Assembly: GCA_964552655.1 (NCBI GenBank) | Contig: CAZKHG010000018.1 | Location: 1-60,865 of the forward strand | Length of the DNA: 60,865 nt | Direction: 5' to 3' | Origin: CAZKHG01 sp964552655 | GTDB taxonomy: Bacteria; Bacteroidota; Bacteroidia; Bacteroidales; Tenuifilaceae | Shown: piece after piece, positions 8,558 through 16,502 of the stretch | Position numbering within the stretch: position 1 is the stretch's first letter | How the letters are laid out: the number at the start of each line of letters is the position of its first letter | The notes under the pieces: model-generated | Told to the model about the DNA's origin: nothing | Database searches by the model: none | The model's input: the letters and a program-made list of their open reading frames with translations, nothing else | Translations under genes and position numbers: made by a program

Positions 8558-10948
8558 CTAAAAAACAATTCTCCACTGAGGAATCATCATAAATCCTACC
8601 TGATAAGTGTAATCAGCAGTTCCGGTCTTTTTATTAAACTTGTCGCTGAAAATGTTTTGGTTGTTGAACATGTTGGTTATTTCTATACCCCATTCCTGTG
8701 AATATCGCTGCTTTTGAATACGAAAAGTAATTTTAAGATCGCTTTTGGTATAGTCTTTTAACTTTAAAGAGAAAGCCCTGGTTTGATCCCATTCTCTGGA
8801 ATACTCATTTAAAGTGCTGTTATAATAAGCAACCCAGGGTGTACTCCGTTTTCCTCCAGCATACACAGTTTTCAGGTCAATTGCTATCGATTTTTTTGAT
8901 TTCTGATTTTTTCCATTAAGTTGGAACTCTTTACCAATCAACCCATTAACCACATAATTGCTGTTAAAAGCAGAATTATACTCAACACCGTCACTTCCAG
9001 TATACCTGGAATCGAATAATGAGCAAGTGGTCAGAAAGTAAAATCCTTTATTCAAAAAACGCTCTAAAGTAAGCTCAATGCCATAGTTTCTCCCTTTCCC
9101 TTTTGCGGTCAGCTTATCGGGCACTTCAAAATAGAAAGATGCACCCTGATTCAACATTGAGTAAGAGTTTTTGTTTATTGCATCAACCCCGGCATCAAAA
9201 ATATACTGGTAATAAACCTCAGCCTTCACTCTCGTATAGAGATCAAGCCGGAAATCGTATCCCATAACAAAATGGTGGCTCTTTGTAAAACCCAGATCGG
9301 TATTCGGTTTGATGTACGTTCCATCATCCTGCCTTTGTTGCATGAAGTAGGTAAGGATATTGGCTGTCTGACTATGAAGGCCATAGCCGATACTCAACGT
9401 ATGATTGCTGGAAATCTCCCAGCGTGCCCCAATTCGTGGTTCCAACGATTTTGTGTTATTCAGGAAAAAGTGCATGTAATGAATCCCTGTATTAATGGTA
9501 ATTTCATCTGTAATTCGGTATTGCCATTGGATATAGGGGTTTACCAGCCAGGAAGTGCCATCGTAATCAATCTGTTTGCGAAAACCATTTAAGCTGGATT
9601 GATATACGCTATCAATCATTGATCCATTAAGTGTTTTGGCTACAATCCCTGCCCGAATAGTATGTTGCTTATTGAATCTTTTATTGAATGTGGATGAAAA
9701 AAACAGATTGCGTTCAATTATGTGGTTTCGGTACCACGGTACCTTATACATACTCAACGGTACTAGTGAATCTATTACCGTTTCCATTCTATGCGCCATT
9801 CCGGCGACTGTAAACCTGGCGTACGTATTTTGATTTATATGAACCTGATCGGATAAACCTACCACTCCCATGTCTGTCCCGTTTGTCAGGTCAAAACCTT
9901 CGCCACCATAAAAATCAAGTTTTTGCTTAAGCGTATCACGTTTGCTATCCCAAATATCAATATCACTGATACCGCCTAAACCAAACAAAGATATATTGCC
10001 CAACCTGGTTTTTGGGAAGTTCAGTTTAAAAGATAAATCCTGATAGTATGGAATGCCTACAGTGCCAAAATCCATACCTAAAGCAGCAAAAACGCCCATG
10101 GTAGAATAACGGTAATTAACCAGAAAAGATGAACCTTTTTCCTTGTTAAAAGGCCCTTCGGCACCAAGCTCAAAACCGTTGAAACCGACTTGCCCCAGGA
10201 ACTCAAATTTTTCATCATTCCCATTCCTCATGTGCAAATCAAATACTCCGGAGATGGCATTCCCGTACTCAGCAGGAAATGCACCGGTTATAAAATCGGA
10301 ATTGCTTAATAGGGTGTTATTTAGCATGCTTACAGGACCGCCTGTTGTTCCAGTCATCCCCCAATGGTTCGGGTTTGGGATATCAACTCCTTCTAATCGC
10401 CATAACAAACCAGTAGGCGAATTACCCCTTATTATAATATCATTTCTGGAATCATCTACGCCAAGCACGCCTGCATAATTTGCCGCCATACGAGCTACAT
10501 CGTTTCGGCTGCCGGCGTACCGTTCAGTTTCCTCTACCGTAAAACCCCTTGAGCTGATCATTGCCAGCTTATTTATTGATAAAGATTTATCAGTACGGGC
10601 TTTAATAACAACCTCTTCGCCCATTATTACCTGTTCTTCCATCTCAATGTTAAGTACCAGCTCCTTGCCTGATTGTAGGTTAAGGCCAGTAAGTATTACG
10701 TCATGGTATCCAATAAAAGTGATTTTAAGGCTGATTCTTCCTATCTCAACATTATCAAGTTTGAACCGCCCCTGATCATCAGATATGGTTCCCCTTAGGG
10801 GGTCAGAGTTTAGTAAAACAATATTTGCACCCGGAATTGGACTTTTTGTTTGCCTGTCAGCTATCAATCCCCTAATGGTTTGTGTAATAGGGTTCGAGTA
10901 TAAAATGAATGTTCCCAGTAAAAAAAACAGTGTAATAAACTTTTTCAT
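8558..10948 (-). CDS. TonB-dependent receptor with CarboxypepD_reg-like domain
   Basis: The product is 796 aa with a signal peptide (residues 1-18), a CarboxypepD_reg-like beta-sandwich (about 24-108; IPGANIVLLNSDPLRGTISDDQG), a plug domain (about 130-240; IIIRGNSPTGLLWRLEGVDIP, with FPAEYGNAISGVFDLHMRNG), and a long outer-membrane barrel ending in an aromatic residue (WRIVF). The family imports ligands across the outer membrane using TonB energy. No SusD-like partner is present. Instead it is the first gene of an operon with a LytS/LytTR system, which suggests ligand uptake coupled to sensing. A minus-strand near-match to the Bacteroidota -7 box (TTCCTTTG, 10960-10967) lies just upstream of the ATG. 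Confidence 0.92.
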   Translation of the reverse strand: MKKFITLFFLLGTFILYSNPITQTIRGLIADRQTKSPIPGANIVLLNSDPLRGTISDDQGRFKLDNVEIGRISLKITFIGYHDVILTGLNLQSGKELVLNIEMEEQVIMGEEVVIKARTDKSLSINKLAMISSRGFTVEETERYAGSRNDVARMAANYAGVLGVDDSRNDIIIRGNSPTGLLWRLEGVDIPNPNHWGMTGTTGGPVSMLNNTLLSNSDFITGAFPAEYGNAISGVFDLHMRNGNDEKFEFLGQVGFNGFELGAEGPFNKEKGSSFLVNYRYSTMGVFAALGMDFGTVGIPYYQDLSFKLNFPKTRLGNISLFGLGGISDIDIWDSKRDTLKQKLDFYGGEGFDLTNGTDMGVVGLSDQVHINQNTYARFTVAGMAHRMETVIDSLVPLSMYKVPWYRNHIIERNLFFSSTFNKRFNKQHTIRAGIVAKTLNGSMIDSVYQSSLNGFRKQIDYDGTSWLVNPYIQWQYRITDEITINTGIHYMHFFLNNTKSLEPRIGARWEISSNHTLSIGYGLHSQTANILTYFMQQRQDDGTYIKPNTDLGFTKSHHFVMGYDFRLDLYTRVKAEVYYQYIFDAGVDAINKNSYSMLNQGASFYFEVPDKLTAKGKGRNYGIELTLERFLNKGFYFLTTCSLFDSRYTGSDGVEYNSAFNSNYVVNGLIGKEFQLNGKNQKSKKSIAIDLKTVYAGGKRSTPWVAYYNSTLNEYSREWDQTRAFSLKLKDYTKSDLKITFRIQKQRYSQEWGIEITNMFNNQNIFSDKFNKKTGTADYTYQVGFMMIPQWRIVF

Positions 10949-11293
10949 TTTTTTTATTGCAAAGGAAATTTCAAGTTTAAAAAATCAAAAATAATAAAAG
11001 ATGAAATGGGAATATAATGGGATGAAAGTGGAAATATCAACTAAATACATATTATGGATGGATGATTTTTTAAATAAAAAGTTGCGTGGTTTATCTATAT
11101 TTTTATATCCGTTCGTCAATTTTTTAAAAATATATTGATATTTTATTAACAATTTATCTATTTGATAATCTGATATATATGAATTTTATATGGATTTTAT
11201 CCAGCTCATACAACTTAAATGAGTCTTGACATTAAAATAATTATAGCTGAACTTGGTCTGATATTAACCCTAACTAAAAACCAAATTAAAACT
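10949..11293. other. Divergent intergenic region, AT-rich
   Basis: About 345 bp separate the divergently transcribed TonB receptor and papain-like lipoprotein genes. The stretch is very AT-rich, with several TATAT runs (11095-11195). Apart from the near -7 box for the receptor at 10960-10967, I see no clear promoter, hairpin or small gene. Confidence 0.4.
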
Positions 11294-12124
11294 ATGAAAA
11301 AATTTTTATCAGTTCTAGTTGTTCTTGGATTTGGAGTTATGCTTTTTAACTCCTGTGAACAAAGTGTTGCCCCTGATGTTCAACCTCAGATTGGGGAATA
11401 TCACTCTTTAGGTGCTGAATTGCTCCCACCCGATGAGTATAATAAAATACCACTTGCCAAAACACCTCAGGTTGAAATTAAAGCCACAGTTCTTGATCTC
11501 AACGTACCACCTGTTGGCAATCAGGGTGGCGAAGGATCATGTGTTGCCTGGGGAACCACATATGCCGGCCGTAGCATTGATTGGCAGAAAAATCACCCTG
11601 CAACATGGAGCACCAGTGTAAATATTTTCAGCCCTGAGTACGTTTATAACCAAATCAAGGTAAAAAGATCCTGCAGCTCTGGATCCTATGTAACAAGAGG
11701 CCTTGACCTGTTGGTTTCACAAGGTGTTTGTACCTGGGCTATGATGCCTTATACCGATGTAAGCTGTACTTTGCTTCCAACAACTGCGCAGAAAACTGCA
11801 GCTGCAGCATACAAAATTCCCAGCTACAGCAGAATTACCGTAAATACAACCAATATTAAAAGTTTTCTAACCGCCGGAAAGGCTGTTATTGTTGCCGGAC
11901 CAGTTAGTAGCGGCTATATGTACCTGGCTAGTGGAGCAGTACTTACCACATTTGTAGGTACATCATTAGGTGGACATTGTTATTGTGTTGTAGGATATGA
12001 CGATAACAAAGGAGCTTTCAAATTCATGAACTCATGGGGTACTTCCTGGGCTACCAATGGATTTGGCTACATCGCATACGGGTATGAAACAACTTGGTGG
12101 ACTGAAGCATACGTAATTAACTAG
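11294..12124 (+). CDS. Papain-like (C1A) cysteine peptidase lipoprotein
   Basis: The product is 276 aa. A lipoprotein signal ends in LFNSC, with Cys21 as the lipidated residue. The mature protein shows the C1A layout: Gln and Cys of the active site in NQGGEGSCVAW (Cys83), the His in GGHCYCVVGYD (His228) and the Asn in FMNSWGTSW (Asn246). The pre-catalytic motif is QGGEGSC rather than the classic QGxCGSC, and there is no obvious long propeptide, only about 60 residues after the lipid anchor. It is probably a surface- or periplasm-facing peptidase. The frame extends to an ATG at 11219, but the signal peptide requires the ATG at 11294. It is a single gene with its own terminator. Confidence 0.88.
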   Translation: MKKFLSVLVVLGFGVMLFNSCEQSVAPDVQPQIGEYHSLGAELLPPDEYNKIPLAKTPQVEIKATVLDLNVPPVGNQGGEGSCVAWGTTYAGRSIDWQKNHPATWSTSVNIFSPEYVYNQIKVKRSCSSGSYVTRGLDLLVSQGVCTWAMMPYTDVSCTLLPTTAQKTAAAAYKIPSYSRITVNTTNIKSFLTAGKAVIVAGPVSSGYMYLASGAVLTTFVGTSLGGHCYCVVGYDDNKGAFKFMNSWGTSWATNGFGYIAYGYETTWWTEAYVIN

Positions 12125-12146
12125 ATTTTATCCCTAACTAACACTT

Positions 12147-12178
12147 AAAAACCCTTCTCTTCCGAGAAGGGTTTTTTT
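12147..12178 (+). terminator. Rho-independent terminator after the C1A peptidase gene
   Basis: Inverted repeat AACCCTTCTC / GAGAAGGGTT (12150-12159 and 12164-12173) with a 4-nt loop, followed by a T-run to 12178. Confidence 0.88.
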
Positions 12179-12221
12179 ATTGAAACTTCAACTTTTTAAA
12201 GACCCCAGATAATCTAAAAAT

Positions 12222-13907
12222 TTAGTATCCAGCAGCTTGTCCATCTTTTCTTGATTCGGATGCTCCAATGTAAACACCATTCTTAGCATCAAACATAATT
12301 GCCTGATAACCACCATATCCATCCAAACTATAGCTTATTTTATGTCCTTTTGCCAATAATTTTCGAATTTCGTTGTAGTCAAAACCGGATTCAAGGAAAA
12401 CGGTACCTCCGTCAGTCATTACCTCATCGGTTGGTTCAGAGCTGCCATCATGCTGAATCCTTGGGGCATCGCCAGCTTCCTGAAGGTTCATCCCAAAATC
12501 GATCAGGTTAATTATAACCTGTGCATGACCCTGAGGTTGCATTGCACCTCCCATCACCCCAAAGCTAATGTATGGTTTCCCATCCTTGGTAATAAATCCC
12601 GGAATTATGGTATGAAATGGTCGTTTCCCGGGTTCAAAAACATTTGGGTGTCCCTCTTTTAATGAGAACATTTCGCCCCTGTCCTGAAGTACAAACCCAA
12701 GCTTAGTTGGGGTCATGCCCGAACCCATTCCCCTGTAGTTGCTCTGTATTAATGAAACCATGTTACCATCTTTATCTGCAACTGTTAAATAAATGGTATT
12801 CCCAGTGCTAAGTTGGCCTGCATCATAGCTTCGTGCTGCGCGATTAATGTTCAGTAATTTTGTCCTCTCTTTTGCATACTCCTTTGATATCAGCTGTTTC
12901 CAGGGGATTTTTGAAAATGCAGGATCGGCATAGTAACGAGCTCGATCCTCGAAAGCCAGCTTTTTGGCTTCAATAAAAAGATGCAAATATTCAGCACTTC
13001 CAAATCCCATCGATTTAATATCAAAATTCTCCAGAATGTTCAGCATTTGCAAAGTTGCAATTCCCTGACCGTTGGGCGGTAGCTCCCAAATATCATAACC
13101 CCTGTATGATGAAGATACCGGTTCCACCCATTCGGAAGTGTGCGAGGCTAAATCTTCATAGCTAAGGAAACCACCCTGTTTTTTCATGTATTCATCAATT
13201 GTTCGGGCAATACTTCCCTTGTAAAACTCATCACGACCTTTTTTTGCTATTAGCTCTAGTGTATTGGCCAGATATGGGTTTTTAAAAATCTCCCCTTTGG
13301 CAGGCGCTTTGCCATTGGGCAAATAAATCTCGGCAAATCCTTCGAATTGCTTTAAACGCTCGGCATTTCGCTGCCAGTAAAAAGCAACCAGTTCAGACAA
13401 TGGGAAACCCTCACGGGCATACCCAATAGCAGGTTGCAGGATATCAGGCATAGCAAGTTTTCCAAATTTCTTATGCAATTCAAACCAGCCATCAACGCAA
13501 CCTGGAACCGATACCGGGAGTGGACCAAATGCAGGTATGTGTGTTATCCCTTTGCTCTTGAAATATTCCAGAGAAAGCGATTTAGGCGAACGACCACTGG
13601 CATTTAGCCCATAAAGTTTTTGGGTTTTTGCATCCCATACTATGGCAAAAAGGTCACCACCCATTCCGGAACCTGTTGGTTCAACTAGCCCTAGCATTGC
13701 ATCTGCTGCAATAGCAGCATCAACAGCAGAGCCACCTCTTTTAAGAATATCAAGTGCAACCTGAGTTGCCAATGGCTGACTGGTGCATGCCATTCCATGT
13801 TGGGCAATTACCTCCGAACGGGTTGCAAAATTCAACCCGGTCATTCTATCCTGGCCACGTGTTATCATAGTAGCAAGAATTGTTATTAAAAATAAGATTT
13901 TTCTCAT
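12222..13907 (-). CDS. ggt: Gamma-glutamyltransferase
   Basis: The product is 561 aa with an N-terminal signal peptide (residues 1-18), so it acts in the periplasm. It hydrolyses or transfers the gamma-glutamyl group of glutathione and related compounds. The precursor self-cleaves before a Thr that becomes the nucleophile; here this is Thr371 in STGNTIYLTVADKDGN. Other family marks are the glycine-rich EPTGSGMGGD near residue 77, the ASGRSPK substrate-binding Arg region at about 103, and FGVMGGAMQPQGH in the small subunit. The length agrees with the family (about 550-580 aa). It stands alone, convergent with the C1A peptidase gene. Confidence 0.93.
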   Translation of the reverse strand: MRKILFLITILATMITRGQDRMTGLNFATRSEVIAQHGMACTSQPLATQVALDILKRGGSAVDAAIAADAMLGLVEPTGSGMGGDLFAIVWDAKTQKLYGLNASGRSPKSLSLEYFKSKGITHIPAFGPLPVSVPGCVDGWFELHKKFGKLAMPDILQPAIGYAREGFPLSELVAFYWQRNAERLKQFEGFAEIYLPNGKAPAKGEIFKNPYLANTLELIAKKGRDEFYKGSIARTIDEYMKKQGGFLSYEDLASHTSEWVEPVSSSYRGYDIWELPPNGQGIATLQMLNILENFDIKSMGFGSAEYLHLFIEAKKLAFEDRARYYADPAFSKIPWKQLISKEYAKERTKLLNINRAARSYDAGQLSTGNTIYLTVADKDGNMVSLIQSNYRGMGSGMTPTKLGFVLQDRGEMFSLKEGHPNVFEPGKRPFHTIIPGFITKDGKPYISFGVMGGAMQPQGHAQVIINLIDFGMNLQEAGDAPRIQHDGSSEPTDEVMTDGGTVFLESGFDYNEIRKLLAKGHKISYSLDGYGGYQAIMFDAKNGVYIGASESRKDGQAAGY

Positions 13908-14066
13908 AGGTGATTGTTTGATATTTTATTTGACTTAAATATATCATGATAGTTTATTTCAAATTTCTAATGTCGATGTTTTCCGTATTTTTTAAATGAT
14001 TGATGCTTAAAACAACCATTTTTTTAAACTAACTTTACATGAGACAAAACTAAATTTTTATTAGCA

Positions 14067-16046
14067 ATGTTCAATAAAGAGCTTCAACAAATGCTTGGAT
14101 TCTTCAGATCTGTACCTGGATGGGGTGTGATTCTATCAATAAATGGGGAAATTATGTATGCTACCGATGACTTTAGGAATGAGTTTTTCCCAAATGAACT
14201 TGTACAGAAAAAGTTTGAGGATATTATTCCTAATTTCAATATAAATAATGTTCTGTTAAGTCAGGAAAACTCCTGGCACAGAATTGAAGATTGGTATAAT
14301 CTCCAAAACAATAAAAGAATGTTTCTTGAGATTAAGGCAAGTCTTTTTTCAGTTGAAGAGGTCAGATTTATCATTCTATGGATTTCGGACAAAACAAAAA
14401 CTGACAGAGAGGAGAAGATTAAATCGCTTTTAATAAATCTTACCAAAGCAGAGATACAGGCAGAAAATATAAAACAATTTTATAAATCGATCCAGCTTGA
14501 GCTGAATAAAATCATTGAAGCTCAGAATCTGTTCATCGCTCAATACGATAAATACAGGCACCGGTTAAATTTTTCATTTTTCTCCGATGAGAAAGATCAT
14601 TTCACTTCTTTTCCAACAGGTAAATCATTAAGTTCTTATGTAATTCAGAAGGGAGTGCCAACTTTACTAAAATCAGGAGATATACAGCAATTGATTGACA
14701 GTAATGAGGTTGAGCTTTTTGGTACTATGGCTAAGTGTTGGATCGGTGTCCCTTTAATGGTTAACAATGAGATATATGGTATAATCGGGGTTCAAAGCTA
14801 TAAAAATGAATGTGCTTATTCTCCAGATGACGTTAAAATACTCGAATATATCTCCAACCTGATATCAATTATCATCCGAAGAAAAGAGAATGAGGTTAGT
14901 CTGCAAATGGCCAAAAATAAAGCAGAGGAAGCCGATAAGCTGAAATCTGCATTCCTTGCAAATATGAGCCACGAAATCAGAACGCCCATGAATGCCATTA
15001 TTGGCTTTTCTGAGCTTATCACTCGTAAAACAATTTCCCAGGAAAAAAAAGAGGTTTACGCACAATATATTACCAGCAGCAGCAGAACTTTATTAAACCT
15101 TATAGATGATATCATCGACCTGGCTAAAATTGAAGCCGGTCAGCTTAAAATCAGCAAAAGCAACACTTATGTGAATGTGATGCTTAATGAGCTTGGCGAT
15201 TTTTTTGAGAACGAAAAGAAGCGGATCAATAAAAGTAGGATTGTTTTTATCAAACATCAAGGGGTTTCAAAGGATACATTTTCAATTCTTTGCGATTCAT
15301 TGCGGTTAAAACAGATTCTCATCAACTTGCTGAACAATGCCTTGAAATTCACCCCAGATGGGCTAATCGAATTTGGGTACCTGATTCCTAACAATGCCAC
15401 AATTATGTTTTTTGTAAGAGACACCGGAATCGGGCTTAGCGATGAAAAATTATCCTTAATTTTTGAGCGCTTCAGGCAGGCCGATGAATCAACCACCCGG
15501 AATTTTGGGGGAACCGGCTTGGGTTTGGCCATATCCAAAAAACTGGTGGATATGATGGGTGGACGAATTTGGGCTGAATCAGAAAAAGGGAAAGGCTCCA
15601 CCTTCTTTTTTACCCTTCCCCTGATTATTCCCAGCAGTAGCATAGAGCGGGAAGATAAGGCAGATATTACAATCACAAAATCGTTCGAAGGTAAAACAAT
15701 TCTCATTGCTGAAGATGAGGATATCAACTTCATGTTCCTGGATGAAGTTTTACAACCCACTGGAGCAAAAATTATAAGAGCAAAAACAGGTTATGAGGCG
15801 TTTAACCTGTTTAAAGGTAATGATGTATCATTGGTTCTTATGGACATCCGTATGCCAGAAATGAATGGTTACCAAGCAACTAAACTTATCAAGGAAATCA
15901 ACCCAAACGTGCCGGTAATTGCTCAAACTGCTTATGCAATGGCCGAAGATAAAGTAAAAGGATTATCATCGGGTTGTGATGACTATCTTGCCAAGCCAAT
16001 AAAACCAGAACTGCTAATTAATACCATTAAAAAGTATTTGAAATGA
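14067..16046 (+). CDS. GAF-containing hybrid histidine kinase
   Basis: The product is 659 aa and appears soluble, with no membrane segments. Residues 1-105 look like a PAS-type domain (PGWGVILSINGEIMYATDDF), followed by a GAF-type domain (about 140-272; CWIGVPLMVNNEIYGIIGVQS), HisKA with His302 (SHEIRTP), HATPase_c (N-box about 424; GGTGLGLAIS) and a C-terminal receiver with Asp593 (LMDIRMP). It is a cytoplasmic hybrid kinase with no DNA-binding output. It is a clear paralogue of the partial kinase at the window start. Neither has an adjacent Hpt protein or separate response regulator. A near -7 box (TAACTTTA, 14030-14037) precedes the ATG by about 30 nt. Confidence 0.93.
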   Translation: MFNKELQQMLGFFRSVPGWGVILSINGEIMYATDDFRNEFFPNELVQKKFEDIIPNFNINNVLLSQENSWHRIEDWYNLQNNKRMFLEIKASLFSVEEVRFIILWISDKTKTDREEKIKSLLINLTKAEIQAENIKQFYKSIQLELNKIIEAQNLFIAQYDKYRHRLNFSFFSDEKDHFTSFPTGKSLSSYVIQKGVPTLLKSGDIQQLIDSNEVELFGTMAKCWIGVPLMVNNEIYGIIGVQSYKNECAYSPDDVKILEYISNLISIIIRRKENEVSLQMAKNKAEEADKLKSAFLANMSHEIRTPMNAIIGFSELITRKTISQEKKEVYAQYITSSSRTLLNLIDDIIDLAKIEAGQLKISKSNTYVNVMLNELGDFFENEKKRINKSRIVFIKHQGVSKDTFSILCDSLRLKQILINLLNNALKFTPDGLIEFGYLIPNNATIMFFVRDTGIGLSDEKLSLIFERFRQADESTTRNFGGTGLGLAISKKLVDMMGGRIWAESEKGKGSTFFFTLPLIIPSSSIEREDKADITITKSFEGKTILIAEDEDINFMFLDEVLQPTGAKIIRAKTGYEAFNLFKGNDVSLVLMDIRMPEMNGYQATKLIKEINPNVPVIAQTAYAMAEDKVKGLSSGCDDYLAKPIKPELLINTIKKYLK

Positions 16047-16075
16047 GATTGATGAATGTATTACCTTGTGAAATT

Positions 16076-16492
16076 CTAACTCATAGAAACCCGAACAGTT
16101 ACGGTTTTCCGATCGACTTTAAATACAAACAGGTATAAACCCTTACTCAATTTTTCCCAGGGCAACGTTAACGATATCGATTTCTCAAAAATTTCGTATT
16201 CTCTCCTGTCCACCAGATTTCCAAGAAGATCGTAAATACTCAGAGTTACAGTTTGACCAAAAGTAAAATCCGAAGAGCTGGCGTTGATCTCCTTAAACTG
16301 AGATATCGGGTTAGGATAAACATTCACTATTAAAGATTGATCCATTTGCTTTTCAGTGCTAACGAATGTTTGTGATGATATTGATAATGAAGCATATCCA
16401 CCCCCCTCTCCACCAGTATAAATGGCTTGGGAATAACCCTCTAAACCTAAAAGGAGAAAAATAATTAATTGAATAAGATTTAAGTTTTTCAT
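16076..16492 (-). CDS. Small secreted protein consisting mainly of a T9SS type A sorting domain
   Basis: The product is 138 aa: a signal peptide (about 1-21, ending GYSQA), a short Gly-rich segment (YTGGEGGGYASLS), and then a C-terminal sorting domain of the Por_Secre_tail type (VNVYPNPISQF, LSIYDLLGNLV, LSKGLYLFVFKVDRKTVTVRVSMS). There is almost no cargo between signal and sorting domain. In this family the sorting domain directs export by the T9SS and usually attachment to surface lipopolysaccharide. The frame is open upstream to 16633 inside the FGE-like gene; the ATG at 16492 is chosen because the signal peptide starts there. It lies 10 nt after the FGE-like gene, as the last gene of the B12-riboswitch operon. 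Confidence 0.82.
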   Translation of the reverse strand: MKNLNLIQLIIFLLLGLEGYSQAIYTGGEGGGYASLSISSQTFVSTEKQMDQSLIVNVYPNPISQFKEINASSSDFTFGQTVTLSIYDLLGNLVDRREYEIFEKSISLTLPWEKLSKGLYLFVFKVDRKTVTVRVSMS

Positions 16493-16502
16493 AATAAAAT
16501 CT

